Part shown: in pieces, positions 1-13,951 of the stretch | How positions within the stretch are numbered: the stretch's first letter is position 1 | How the letters are laid out: the number at the start of each line of letters is the position of its first letter | Assembly: GCF_003255815.1 (NCBI RefSeq) | Contig: NC_037682.1 | Coordinates: 46,356,986-46,420,985, forward strand | Source: Theropithecus gelada | Taxonomy: Eukaryota > Chordata > Mammalia > Primates > Cercopithecidae | Length of the DNA: 64,000 nucleotides | Reading direction: 5' to 3' | Notes under the pieces: generated by a model | Databases searched by the model: none | Told to the model about the DNA's origin: nothing | The model's input: only the letters and a program-made list of their open reading frames with translations | Translations under genes and position numbers: made by a program

Positions 1-168
1 CCAGAAGAAATCACAGACAGTAAAATCAGACACACATAGACTTTAGCACCAGAATTATCAGATAATTATAATATTGCCATGCTTAATAGGATTAAAGACA
101 TAAAAGAAAGAATTGACAATACAAACCAGCATCAAGAAATGAAAAAATGACTAAGAAAGTTGAAAAAC
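1..168 (+). mobile_element. Ancient L1/HAL1-like fragment, left part
   Basis: This A-rich stretch resembles the ORF1/5' region of an old L1 (L1M or HAL1). It appears to continue at 4187-4430, so the younger L1 at 185-4170 split it. No reading frame survives. The family name is an inference from composition and a few words resembling ORF1 of L1M. Confidence 0.4.
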
Positions 169-184
169 AAAATATCAAATAGAT

Positions 185-4170
<3,986 letters not shown>

Positions 4171-4186
4171 AAAACATCAAATAGAT

Positions 4187-4430
4187 CTTCTAGAAATCAG
4201 TAATATAAAAATTGGATTTAAACTTCAGTGGATAGATTAAACAGATGATTAGACAGAATGGAAAGAATCTAGTTAACTGTAAGATATATCTGAAGAAATT
4301 ACCCAGAAAGCAGCCTTAGAGACAGAGATGAGACATAAGGAAGAGGTTAAGAAATAAGGATGATAGAAGAAGAGGTCTAACATATGTTGAATTAGACTTC
4401 CAGAAAGAGATAATACTAAAAGTGATCATA
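4187..4430 (+). mobile_element. Ancient L1/HAL1-like fragment, right part
   Basis: This is the continuation of the fragment at 1-168 beyond the target-site duplication of the younger L1. Word content resembles the ORF1 region of L1M or HAL1. No open frame. The assignment is tentative. Confidence 0.4.
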
Positions 4431-4435
4431 AGAGG

Positions 4436-4612
4436 TAATAATTATATAGTACTTACTATGTGCTCCTATTGTAAATCATTTATATACATTAAATTATTAA
4501 TTTTCACAGCAAACCTATAGACTAATAATGTTATCCCATTTTACCGATGAGGAAACAAACACAAGAGTTAGAAAATTTGGCTAAGTTCCCACAGGAGAAA
4601 TGCCAAGTAGCC
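4436..4612 (-). mobile_element. MIR SINE
   Basis: Reading the minus strand gives the MIR core order: a stretch ending in gttgcc-like sequence, then cctcatcggtaaaatgggat and a terminal block matching atgtaaa...agtactatata. It is an old mammalian SINE, strongly diverged. Confidence 0.75.
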
Positions 4613-5409
4613 TGGTCTTGTGTTCTTCACCATTATGTAATATTTTAAGAGATTATAGCATTAAATTGTCTAAAAATGTTAAATGATAATTGTAAAATCT
4701 CAGAAACTCCACAAATCCCAAACAAGATTTGAAAAAGAGTCACTAGATACATTTTGGTGGGACTGTACCATAGCAGAGAAAAATAAAAGCTCTTAGAGAA
4801 AAAAAAAAGCAGATCACCACAAGTGAATGGCAACCTGACTGACGGCTGCAACAGTAACCATACTGATGGCCACAGCAGTAACACTGGCAGTTGGAAGGTG
4901 GATCTTCAGTGTGCTGGAAGAAAGTAACTATCACCCTACAATGTCATGAGTGGAAAAACCATCTTTAGAAGATGAGGGTGAAACAATAACATTTTCAGAC
5001 AGATAAAAGGAGGCATTTACCATGCAGAGACTCTCACAAGAGGAACTCCTGAAGAATGTGTTTTGAGAAATGGAAGATATGAGATGTAAAATGGGAGGAT
5101 GAGCAAAAGCATTGGTGATTATGTGGATAAACCTGTACAAACATTGACTATTTAAAACAATAATAAGTGTATCATTTGTTGGAGGGAAACAGAATCAAAA
5201 TAAAATAATAGAGCACAGTAGGTTAGACGGTAACAGAGGTTAAAGCTTACTAAGGTCCTGGTGTTACTCGTGAGGAGAGCAGATTTCTGGGGACAAATGC
5301 ATGCTTTGCCCACTGCACCAGAGTATAATACAAGAAAATGCTGAGTCTCAGAACTCTCTTCAATCAACACATGTTCCCTGTCTGAGGTCACCCAGCTGCT
5401 CTGGAATGC
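4613..5409. other. Unique-looking intergenic DNA
   Basis: No gene, no long frame with credible coding character and no repeat that I recognise. Short frames on both strands here look like chance openings in AT-rich sequence. Confidence 0.5.
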
Positions 5410-5525
5410 AAAGGGGCATGATCTTGTATGGTGTTCATCATTGTGTCTTCATTGCCTGCAACGGTACCTGGCATATCATAGGCAAACAATAAACAGTGTT
5501 GAATGAATCAATAAATGAGTGAATA
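5410..5525 (+). mobile_element. L2 3' end
   Basis: The sequence has the L2 terminal pattern (cctggcatat...aataaacagt) and ends in a degenerate TGAATGAA-type tail at 5500-5525, which fixes plus orientation. Confidence 0.7.
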
Positions 5526-6189
5526 GTTTCTTCTGATTGTCTTAAATGCTTCATAATTGTTACTTATAACTCAATTTGGCTGCAGCATAGACACATGAAA
5601 GGAAGTCATAGGAGATAAGGCTGAAAATATTGGTTGGCTCTAGATGATCTGAAAATAATCTAGCTAATAAATATCATGATGTAGAGGGAGAAACGTGACA
5701 GATGGTGCATGTGATGTGCTAAGTCCCCTATATTTATAAGGAGACTCAATATATCCAGTTGTTAACATTGATAAATCAAAAATAGAAACATTGTTTTATT
5801 ATGCAAAGCTTTTTTTTAAAAAAAAAGAATGGAAACAGTATGCAGTGGTTGCTTTTGGGGAATGAGACTTGGAGAGACTTTACGTTTCATTTTATACACC
5901 TTAGTGTCATTTGAAATAAACCTGATTTTAAAAGATCAAGTGAGCCCCAGGGCCTTGAATGCCAACCAGAAGAGGGCAGACTATTCTTTAGCTATGAAAG
6001 CTCATGTTGCTTGATTGATCTGCTTCCTGCAGAGGCTCCTTGTGGGCAACAAAAGACTTCAGGATGGTGATTCCTTGCAGGGAGTGGGGCCAGAGAGGGT
6101 AGGGGAGAAACCAAGAGAAGTGATTGGAGTCAGGGCAAATGCTGAGAAACATCTCATGTGGTTTCATGTGTCATACTCTTATTTTCCAG

Positions 6190-6356
6190 CACCCTCTGCA
6201 CAGGAAATCACAGGGTTGTTGAGCGTCTTGATAAGCTTTACTTAGTCATCAGTTTTCACTCCATCTCCTGCAGGCATCTCCCCATCCTCAGCTGTTTGCC
6301 AGTCCCAGGAAAGCACTTCTCAACTCACCAACTCCAGTAGAAAGAAGGGTGTTAAG
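6190..6356 (+). other. MRGPRX2: Candidate non-coding upstream exon of MRGPRX2
   Basis: Human MRGPRX2 has, as I recall, a non-coding first exon several kb upstream of the coding exon. At 6356/6357 there is a strong splice donor (gttaag|gtaagag). A pyrimidine-rich acceptor-like site (cttattttccag) ends at 6189, so 6190-6356 could be an internal exon, or the same donor could end a longer first exon. The intron to 10219 would be 3.86 kb. The matching place in copy 3 (about 38370) lacks a GTAAG donor. No transcript evidence is available here. Confidence 0.25.
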
Positions 6357-6945
6357 GTAAGAGTTTGTTCAAGAACCATCTTCTTTCAAAGGCAGTTTTG
6401 GTTTTTACCTTGGTCCACATCCTGATGAATTCATCAGGAAAAGGAGACAGGAAGCGCCTTTGAGGGAGCTTTGGATGCTGGCAGCTTAGATGGTGGGAGA
6501 TCCGAATGGGGTCAGGCAGAGATTCGTCCCACTTCTGTTCTATCTACCTATATTCTCCCCTTTTCTTCAACCATTCAAATCTGCAACTATGGAGAGAAAA
6601 ATTTGCTAATTTTAATTTAGGGGCAGGGTAGGATGAAGGCATTTCTTCCCTAAGCTAAATTGTTATTAATAACCTCAGGTTGCACCGATTTTCTTGTTAT
6701 TCAAAAGGTTTTTTCTTCATATCTGTCATTGTCTCAGCAGAAAACACACATCACACACTCTAAAGGGGTAGTTTAGAAGAGTTTAGTGAAGAGACTGTTT
6801 ACAAAGGTGTGAACAGGGATTAAGGAAATATTTAAAGAATGTTGAAGCCCTCAAAGGCAAGCGATAGTGGAGGGCTGTTACCATTGCTAGGTCTGAAGTG
6901 ATAAGGAGAAAGAGAGGTTCTGAGAACTCAGAATGTACTGTAGTG

Positions 6946-6985
6946 GTAGCTGTAGCTGTAACTGTAACTGTAGCTGCGGCTACAG
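6946..6985 (+). repeat. Short hexamer repeat (GTAGCT/GTAACT)
   Basis: About six units of a GTARCT-type hexamer lie inside block A. The homologous stretch in copy 3 (near 38980-39010) is shorter and more degenerate, so the tract grew or decayed after duplication. Confidence 0.7.
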
Positions 6986-8099
6986 GAAACGGCCACCAGA
7001 CAGGGCTATGTCCTTAGGTAGAAGAACACCGCCACTGCCAACTCACAGCCCTTCATGGAGCAGGGAGAGAGCCAGGACATTTTTAAAAAATCACCCTTCA
7101 ATCTCCTGTCAAGGTGTCCCTTTGGAGCCTGAGTGCCAGGTAGCCCATTGATGAGGCACAGACATGTCTCCTCCCAGGATGCAAAGGCAGGTAGAGAAGG
7201 GTGGACATGAGATCCTAACGGCAAATAGGAAAAATCCATTTCTTCCCATAGCCTCTTCTCAGTTTGTATTTCCTGAGACTTTCTCTATTAATGTGATTGA
7301 ATCAATTTCTCATTCTATCACCCCCTTTTTTTTTTTTAATTGTTTGACCTTCCCATCTAGTGTCACTTCTTTGGACTAGTCTCTCACCATCATCATAAAT
7401 GCCTTGAGAATGGAATGTGGTTGGAAAAAAAGGGATTGGGAATACATAGGTACTCCCAGGTATAAATACACAGGTATAAGTAATTTAAGTTTATGATTTT
7501 GGCTTATTTAAAAAGAAACCTATTATAGTGATAATCAAAAAGAATGTTTATTAGATTTGGGCTGATGACTCCAAGACATCAAACATCAAGGCTCCTTCCA
7601 ATTTCTATTTCCCCATCCCTAAAGAGATACCCTTACCTTCGTGGTCCTACCTGGCTCCCAAACGCAGCAGCATTCCAGCCTGAGAGAAGAGAAAGAAAGA
7701 AAGAGTACAGGAGGAGCTGGTTATATCACTTTCTCTCACCTCCCCTTGACCATCACATATGGTTACGTGGTGCCATCAGCATAAAGGGAAGCTGAGAAAT
7801 GGACTTTTTTCTGATTTAAGACTCAGAATTATTATGTGTGAGAAAAGGAGAATGGCTTTTGGGGCAACTAGCAGTCTCTATAGCCCCTGATTCTCTTTTA
7901 GCATCTGTGCTCAAATGGAGATTTTTCTCAAGACTGCCTCACAAATAGTGAATGATGTAGGCATGGAACAGAAATAAACCCAGGACAGGGCCCCAGGAGA
8001 CTGGAGTTGGTATCGGACCTGCTTTTCACCATGGGATTCAGAAAACGGTTTTGTACACATTAAGCCTGTCTTTCTTTCTTTGTTACAAGAGCATATTAC

Positions 8100-8275
8100 A
8101 ATCGATGGCCTCCAAGGGACATGTGCTGGAGGCTGGGGATGCAATAGTGAACAACCACAACAAAAATGTTGAGTTTAATGAGGGAGATAAAAGAAAAAAC
8201 AGACATACACTTAAAAATACAGGTGCAGACTGTGTTCAGTGCCACAGATAAAAGGGCCAACCTGCACTGAGGGAC
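8100..8275 (-). mobile_element. L2 fragment
   Basis: The words gtgctggaggctggggatgc and agtgaacaa match the L2 3' region read in reverse orientation. It is diverged and lies in the proposed MRGPRX2 intron. Confidence 0.6.
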
Positions 8276-8494
8276 AACAACAGAAGTGGTTTTCCTCCAC
8301 ATCCTCATCAGGCCAACCAGGGCTACAGGAACTAAGACAGCATGTGATGGATGCATTCAGTCCTTGATGCCAATTCTGTACCCCCATGGAGGACTCATTC
8401 ACTTTCCCCTTTGAGGCCTCCAACCCATGAGAGTTTTCTGCAGTGTGGAGTGATTGACAGCTGTTTTTCTGAAGCAAGAAAGAGCTCTTGCATT

Positions 8495-8539
8495 CAGTTG
8501 CTTATTCTCAGTTGCTTATTCTCAGTTGGCTTCTATTCT
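8495..8539 (+). repeat. 14-bp tandem repeat
   Basis: The unit cagttgcttattct occurs twice without change (8495-8508, 8509-8522), followed by a degenerate third unit. It is a local duplication within block B and is absent from the copy 3 counterpart. Confidence 0.85.
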
Positions 8540-8696
8540 CATCTCCTTATTTGATTAATTTCTCTTCCTGTTTCTTAAAGTTGCTTAATCTAGGCTTAAA
8601 AAAACTGCAATTTTGACATTCCATTTTGGATTTGATATGAGCATTATTTGTTGCTTTTCTCCTTTCTTAATGTGTAGTCGGCACTGAACCCTTGCA

Positions 8697-8920
8697 ATGG
8701 GGCTGCAAGGCTGGTTAAGAACAAGCCCGCTGACACAGATCTGTGGGTTCAAATGCAGGCTCTACCACTTGTTTGTGACACCTGGAGCATAGTACTCAAT
8801 ATATTTGTGCTTTAATCTACTTATCTGTAAAATGGGACTAATAATAGTACTGACTTCTCCGGGCTCTGAAGAGGATTTAAAGAGGCTATACCTGAGGAGC
8901 GCTCAGCCAGCTGCTATTGT
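8697..8920 (+). mobile_element. MIR SINE inside block B
   Basis: MIR landmarks run in plus orientation: gggttcaaatgcaggctcta, then atctgtaaaatggga and taatagtac. The same MIR sits at 47870-48080, so it was present before the MRGPRX unit duplicated. Confidence 0.8.
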
Positions 8921-8969
8921 GCACCCCGCTGTGAGTAAGGGCTCCTTCCCAAGTGTAATTGACATAAGC

Positions 8970-9520
8970 ACCTGCCTTTTCCCCCAAAGCCCTGCACAGT
9001 GTAGACGTGGTTCTTTTTTCCTAATTTCCCACTCCCTTCCCCAAATGATCCTTTTTCACAAATGCTTTAATTCGCAAAGAAAGCTCAGAATCATCTGGGG
9101 GAAATAATGGGTCCCCCCCTTAGATGTATTCATACCTCAATACCCTCTAGTCACCTCTAGACACTAGACACTCTGAATTGCCGCCTCTCTCTCCTTTTCC
9201 CAAATTGCCCCCTTTTCCTCCAAGATACAGAGAAATTCAGATAAATCCTGAATCCTTTCCATAAACTGGAAGTTAAAACTCTTTTGGGTGCTGAGCAAAA
9301 GCCATATACTAGCCCTTCCTGGATTGAAGATATGACAGTGGCCATTATTCACTGTCTGTGCAGGCAAAAGCAATGCCTTCAAATACACCAGAGCTTTCCC
9401 AGAAGGAAACATGAGGAGTGATGTTTTCTTCATTTCTTTACATGTGTGTTTTTCAGTGACTAATTTCATTTTAAAATGTTGGTGTTCCATTTAGCCCAAA
9501 TTTTCAACTACTCTTGGCTC
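8970..9520. other. Intronic or upstream DNA without recognised elements
   Basis: No repeat family recognised and no credible coding frame. In copy 3 the matching part has been lost next to the L1 that begins at 48265. Confidence 0.5.
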
Positions 9521-9524
9521 CCTA

Positions 9525-9662
9525 TGCATTCATTCATTCATTCATTCATTCATATGTGGTAAAAACTTCTTGACTGTCCACTATGCCCTCACATTGAACT
9601 AGGCACTGAGGACACAGAAATGGATAAGAGAAAAATTCTTCCTGTTTTCATAAAGCTGACCC
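9525..9662 (-). mobile_element. L2 3' end with (TTCA)n tail
   Basis: Six tandem TTCA units (about 9528-9552) followed by words of the type actatgccc...aggcactgaggac are the L2 3' end read from its tail, so the element is on the minus strand. Confidence 0.75.
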
Positions 9663-10013
9663 ACTGAGCCTTTTCTAGCTTGACAGGCCTGGCCATCCTC
9701 AGACCTGACCTAGCAAGAAGTCACATCTCCTTTATGACCCTAAATCATGATCTCCATTCTAACTGTTGATGAACCCCTCTCAGTCATTAAGGGTGGCCAT
9801 GGGTCATGGCCTGGGTCATTTCTTCTGGCCCCTGAGAGGAAATCTGTATGCCAGGATAAAAAGGATGCTGAACTCAGAGTCCTGTCTCTTGCTGTCCCAC
9901 ATATTCTGCCTAGACTTTTCTCCTCCTGCCTCTAGGAGACATGACATGGTGACAGTGAGTGCGGGTGTTTGGGCCTTAGAATATTCCCATATCAGTAGAG
10001 GATCTATCTTGTA
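9663..10013. other. Unique intronic DNA before the MRGPRX2 coding exon
   Basis: No repeat recognised; short frames on the plus strand have no recognisable product. Confidence 0.5.
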
Positions 10014-10195
10014 ATAGAAAGAGCCCAGGATTTAGAGTCAGCAAGAAATGAGTTTGAATCCAGGTGCTAGGACTCCCTGGCCTTTAATAAATGACTTAAT
10101 CTCTTCAAGCCTCTGATTTCCTCTCCTGTAAAACAGGGGAGGTAATTACTACATAACAGGCTGATTATGACAATCAGTGAACATGCAGCAGGTGT
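10014..10195 (+). mobile_element. MIR SINE abutting the MRGPRX2 coding exon
   Basis: The MIR order is present in plus orientation: gagtttgaatccaggtgct, gacttaatctcttcaagcct, then cctgtaaaacaggggagg. It ends about 20 bases before the splice acceptor of the coding exon, so part of the acceptor region adjoins MIR-derived sequence. Confidence 0.75.
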
Positions 10196-10202
10196 TCAAG
10201 TC

Positions 10203-10219
10203 TTGTTTTTGTTTCCAGG
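10203..10219 (+). promoter_or_regulatory. MRGPRX2: Splice acceptor of the MRGPRX2 coding exon
   Basis: A T-rich tract (ttgtttttgtttccag) ends in AG at 10218, giving an exon start at 10219, 25 bases before the ATG. Human MRGPRX2 is also coded in a single exon preceded by an intron in the 5'UTR. The site is predicted from sequence only. Confidence 0.65.
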
Positions 10220-10243
10220 GGTGCCAGTGGAGGTTTTCTGAGC

Positions 10244-11236
10244 ATGGATCCAACCACCCCGGCCTGGGGAACCGAAAGTACAACAGTGAATGGAAATGAT
10301 CAAGCCCTTCTTCTGTTTTGTGGCAAGGAGACCATGATCTCGGTCTTCCTGAGCCTCTTCATTGCCCTGGTAGGGCTGGTAGGAAACGCGTTTGTGCTCT
10401 GGCTCCTGGGCTTCCGCATGCGCAGGAACGCCTTCTCTGTCTACGTCCTCAGCCTGGCCGGGGCTGACTTCCTCTTCCTCTGCTTCCAGATGATAAATTG
10501 CCTGGAGTACTTCATTAACTTCTTCCGTTTCATCTCCATCAATTTCCCTAGCTTCTTCACCACTGTGATGACCTGTGCCTACCTTGCAGGCCTGAGCATG
10601 CTGAGCGCCATCAGCACCGAGCGCTGCCTGTCCGTCCTGTGGCCCATCTGGTACCGCTGCCGCCGCCCCAGACACCTGTCAGCGGTCATGTGTGTCCTGC
10701 TCTGGGCCCTGTCCCTGCTGCTGAGCATCTTGGAAGGGAAGTTCTGTGGCTTCTTATTTAGTGATGGTGACTCTGGTTGGTGTCAGACATTTGATTTCAT
10801 CACAGCAGCGTGGCTGATGTTTTTATTTGTGGTTCTCTGTGGGTCCAGCCTGGCCCTGCTGGTCAGGATCCTCTGTGGCTCCCGGGGTCTGCCACTGACC
10901 AGACTGTACCTGACCATCCTGCTCACCGTGCTGATCTTCCTCCGCTGCGGCCTGCCCTTGGGCATTCAGTGGTTCCTAATATTATGGATCTGGAAGAATT
11001 CTGATGTGTTATTTTGTCATATTCATCCAGTTTCAGTTGTCCTGTCATCTTTTAACAGCAGTGCCAACCCCATCATTTACTTCTTCGTGGGCTCCTTTAG
11101 GAAGCAGTGGCGGCTGCGGCAGCCGATCCTCAAGCTGGCTCTCCAGAGGGCTCTGCAGAACACTGCTGAGGTGGATCACAGTGAAGGATGCTTCAGTCAG
11201 GGCACCCTGGAGATGTCCAGAAGCAGTCTGGTTTAG
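10244..11236 (+). CDS. MRGPRX2: Mas-related G-protein coupled receptor X2 (MRGPRX2), intact
   Basis: A complete 330-residue frame begins at the ATG at 10244 and ends in TAG at 11234-11236. I recognise it as MRGPRX2, the receptor on mast cells and sensory neurons for basic peptides and cationic drugs; it signals through Gq and Gi at the plasma membrane. Seven hydrophobic segments lie near 33-55, 63-86, 99-125, 144-165, 183-208, 219-247 and 258-281. Family marks are present: Asn48, Asp75, ERC (126-128) in place of DRY, Trp154, Gly236 at the usual toggle Trp position of TM6, and NPIIY (275-279). Glu164 and Asp184, the acidic pair that binds cationic ligands in human MRGPRX2, are kept, as are Cys168 and Cys180. 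The length equals that of the human protein as I recall it. Arg234 in TM6 is unusual. It has no intact paralogue in the window. Confidence 0.97.
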   Translation: MDPTTPAWGTESTTVNGNDQALLLFCGKETMISVFLSLFIALVGLVGNAFVLWLLGFRMRRNAFSVYVLSLAGADFLFLCFQMINCLEYFINFFRFISINFPSFFTTVMTCAYLAGLSMLSAISTERCLSVLWPIWYRCRRPRHLSAVMCVLLWALSLLLSILEGKFCGFLFSDGDSGWCQTFDFITAAWLMFLFVVLCGSSLALLVRILCGSRGLPLTRLYLTILLTVLIFLRCGLPLGIQWFLILWIWKNSDVLFCHIHPVSVVLSSFNSSANPIIYFFVGSFRKQWRLRQPILKLALQRALQNTAEVDHSEGCFSQGTLEMSRSSLV

Positions 11237-11765
11237 AGATGGACAGCCTCTACTTCCATCAGATATATGTGGCTTTGAGAGGCAACTTTGCCCCTGTCTG
11301 TCTGATTTGCTAAACTTTCTCAGCTCTGATCTTAAAACAGTTAAGATAGTCCTTGTGAGGATTAAGTGAGACTGTGCCTACGAAACAAACACTAAGTGCA
11401 GTGTCTCTGGAACTGCCTTACTCACCGGCCTCCACCACATCCCCATGAGAGCCTTGCCAACTCTGGGGTCCAGAACTGTTCCCACTTTTAATGAATCCTA
11501 CCTTTGACAGAAGGCTGAAAGCAATGCAGAAAAGGTCTACATTTCTTTGGTCACTGCACTTGATAGGGACTCAAAGAATGTTATATTTTTAATAAGTTTC
11601 TATTTCTCTTCCATACAATTCCTGTCTCAACAAAATTAGAATTAAATTTAAATCTAGCTCCAAAAGAGCAGCCGTCTTTCATTTTGGTAGACCTTAGAAT
11701 ATCCCCCTAGCTTAATAAATCTTTGTTGAGTAAATGGCTTAATAAATGAACAAACTGGTTAATTT
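11237..11765 (+). other. MRGPRX2: Putative 3'UTR of MRGPRX2
   Basis: Sequence after the stop codon shares its first 130 bases with the 3' flank of the pseudogene at 34990-35090 (agcctct...cagtcagatgtg type words). Two AATAAA signals follow, at 11714-11719 and 11741-11746. No other polyadenylation signal of this quality lies between the stop and 11713, so the coding exon probably spans about 10219-11765. Confidence 0.6.
11714..11746 (+). terminator. MRGPRX2: Polyadenylation signals (two AATAAA) for MRGPRX2
   Basis: AATAAA occurs at 11714-11719 and again at 11741-11746, about 480-510 bases after the stop codon, followed by T-rich sequence. Either could set the mRNA end. Confidence 0.55.
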
Positions 11766-12204
11766 TTATGTTAAACCTCTGAAAAGTTTTTTTTACCAGA
11801 TCTGAGTAACTGTCTAAATTTATTGCTTTCACTACTTTTGAATTTTGCAAACATGAAATTAAGTTTTATAATTAGATAAATCAATGTCAACACATATTTA
11901 AAGTTTGAGGTAGACTGTCTTCCTGTGGTTTCCTTTCACATGCCATCCCTTAAAATCCCAGCTATACGCCTTCCCATCCCTTCCCCTTTGCCTTCGCCCT
12001 AATCCTCCCTCTCTGGGGGCTCTCTAATTCGTCCTAGAAGTTTCCAATGGTCTTATAGACTCTATGTTCTTGGAGGACAGGCTCTATGTCAGATTTACCT
12101 TTTATTCCAAAGAGCTCGGAGCATATATTTTATTAATTAAATTGCACATATTTTTAAAAGTTATGTGTTCCACAAAATCAAATACTAATTATAAATGCTG
12201 CATC
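11766..12204. other. Downstream flank of MRGPRX2 without recognised elements
   Basis: AT-rich DNA with a pyrimidine-rich stretch near 11945-12020. No gene or repeat recognised. Confidence 0.5.
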
Positions 12205-13140
12205 TTTTAATAAGTTTTTATTATTTTTAATTGAGGTATAATTAAGAGAATGATATGCACAGATCATAAATGTACAGCTTAATGAGTTTTGTTAAATGAA
12301 TACACCTATGTGACTCAAACTTTATTCAAGACAAAATATTTTCATTATCTCTGAAAGTTCCCCTGTGCTCCTCCCAGTCATTCCTCCTGCCCCTAGAGGC
12401 AACCATTGTTTCTATTTCCATCAACAAGTATTAGTTTTGCCTGACCTTTAACTGTATCTTTTTAGAATCATAATATGTGTATTTTTTGTTTCTGGCTCTT
12501 GCACTCAACATAATATTTTCAAGATTTACCTATGTTATTGCATCTCATATATCAGTAGTTTGTTCCTTTCATAAAGCTGAGCACTATTTAATTGTGTGAG
12601 TGTACTATGGTGTAGCTATTTTCATATGGACAGACATGTGTGATGTTTTATGAATTTTTTGGCTATTTTAAATAAAGCTGCTGTAAGCATTCTTATTCAA
12701 GTCTTTTTGTAGATATATGTTTTCGTTTCTCTTGTATAGACAACCTGGGAAGAAATTGTAGAATGATGGAAAGATGTATGTTTAACTCTATAAGAAATTA
12801 TCAAGCTATTTTCTAAAATGGTTGTACCATTTCACATACTCACCAGCAATGTATGAGAGCTCCAGTTGCTCCACATGCTCCCAACAAACATAGTTTTGCC
12901 AGTGTTTGAATTTTAGTTATTGTAATGAGTGTTAAGTAGTATCTAATTGTGTTTTAATTTCCATAATGACTTATTAAATTGAGCATCTTTTATGTGTTTT
13001 TAGCTACTCTTTTTTTTTTGGCAGTGTCTGCTTAAGTTTTGCCTATTTTTATTAAGTATTTGGTTTTCATTATTAATTTGTATACATTTTTTCATATGCT
13101 GAATGATTTATTTGGTGGTTATGTGTATTATACTTATCCA
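12205..13140 (-). mobile_element. Old L1M 3' portion
   Basis: The minus strand carries the C-terminal ORF2 to 3'UTR sequence of a mammalian L1M. Plus-strand cues are attgaggtataatta, cactcaacataatattttc, ctgctgtaagcattc and cattagttattgtaatgagtg-like words. Strongly diverged with no open frame. Confidence 0.75.
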
Positions 13141-13324
13141 GTTGGTGGTTTGCCTATTCATTTTTACATATCTATTTATTTTTAATTAACAATTACATAT
13201 ATTTATGGGGCACCATGTGATGTTGTGATCAATGTATACCTTGTAGAAAGACTAAATCAAACTAATTAACATATCCATCACCTTACCAACTTATTTGTGT
13301 GTGTGTAATGTGAAGGTTAAAAAT

Positions 13325-13622
13325 TTATTCTTTAAACCAAACACTGCATGTTCTCACTTATAAGTGGGAACTGAACAATGAGAACACGTGAATACAGGGA
13401 GGTGAAGAACACACACTGGGGTCTGTCGGGGGTTGGGGTGGGGTGGGGTGGGGGGAGGGAGAGTATTAGGAAAACTAAGTAATGCATGCTGGGCTTAATA
13501 CCTAGGTGATGGGTTGATAGGTACACAAACCACCATGGCACACGTTTACCTATATAACAAACCTTCATATCCTGCACATGTACCCCATAACTTAAAATAA
13601 AAATAAAAATAAATTTTAACAT
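13325..13622 (+). mobile_element. L1PA-type 3' end, about 0.3 kb
   Basis: The 3' terminal L1 words run in plus orientation: gttctcacttataagtggga, aacaatgagaacac, the G-rich block at 13431-13459, caccatggcacacg and cctgcacatgtacccc, ending in an (AAAAT)n-like tail. The G-rich block has several GGGG runs and could form a G-quadruplex, as is usual for L1 3'UTRs. It is inserted in the older minus L1. Confidence 0.9.
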
Positions 13623-13626
13623 CTAT

Positions 13627-13905
13627 TTTTTTTTTTTTTGAGACATAGTCTCACTCTGTCTCCCAGGCTGGAATGCGGTGGCACAATCTTGGCTCACTGC
13701 AACTTCTGCCTCCTGAGTTCAAGTGATTCTCATGCCTCAGTCTCTCAAGTAGCTGGGATTACAGGTATGCACTACCACGCCTGGCTAATTTTTAAAAATT
13801 TTCACCTTGTTGACCTGGCTGGTCTTGGACTCCTGGCCTCAAGTGCTCCACCTGCCTCAGCCTCTCAAAGTGCTGGGATTACAGGCATAAGCCACTGAAC
13901 ATGGA
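13627..13905 (-). mobile_element. Alu (AluJ/S-like)
   Basis: A poly-T head is followed by gagacatagtctcactctgt and ends with a degraded gccactgaacatgg. Part of the central A-rich linker and the tttagtagagac block is missing. The age class is judged from divergence. Confidence 0.93.
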
Positions 13906-13951
13906 CGAATCTCTTCTTCTTCTTCTTAAAAAAACAAAAAAAAAAAACAAA

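Larger units (their letters stand above)
5695..7270 (+). repeat. MRGPRX upstream duplicon, block A, copy 1
   Basis: This block is homologous to 37320-39345 (copy 3), and its first 200 bases are also homologous to 33724-34398 (copy 2). Shared landmarks in order: a MIR scrap ending in aagga(g)ac; tccagttgttaaca; ttgcttyt followed by agactt; ctgcacaggaaa near 6198; ctgcaggcatctcc near 6268; gttattaataacc near 6662; and the gtagctgta tract near 6946 followed by gaacaccgccactg. In copy 1 it is the 5' flank or intron of MRGPRX2. Confidence 0.88.
8210..8960 (+). repeat. MRGPRX upstream duplicon, block B, copy 1
   Basis: Homologous to 47440-48150. Shared landmarks include ttcctccacatcctc, aggccaa(c/t)cagggct, a(t/c)gtgat(g/a)gatgca followed by tcagtccttg, a MIR at the same relative place, and gaggattta(a)aagagg followed by ctcagcca(g/a)ctgct. 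In copy 1 it ends about 1.26 kb before the MRGPRX2 coding exon. Confidence 0.87.

Noticed and set aside
10196..10675. A 159-codon open frame on the minus strand over the MRGPRX2 start
   Set aside because: It lies opposite the strongly conserved receptor gene and resembles no protein. It is the antisense shadow of a GC-rich coding exon.
11004..11369. A 121-codon plus-strand frame overlapping the end of MRGPRX2
   Set aside because: It is the +1 frame of the receptor exon and 3'UTR, with no family resemblance and a start inside the coding sequence.
13431..13459. G-rich block as a possible regulatory G-quadruplex
   Set aside because: It is the ordinary G-rich part of an L1PA 3'UTR, noted in that feature, and not special to this locus.
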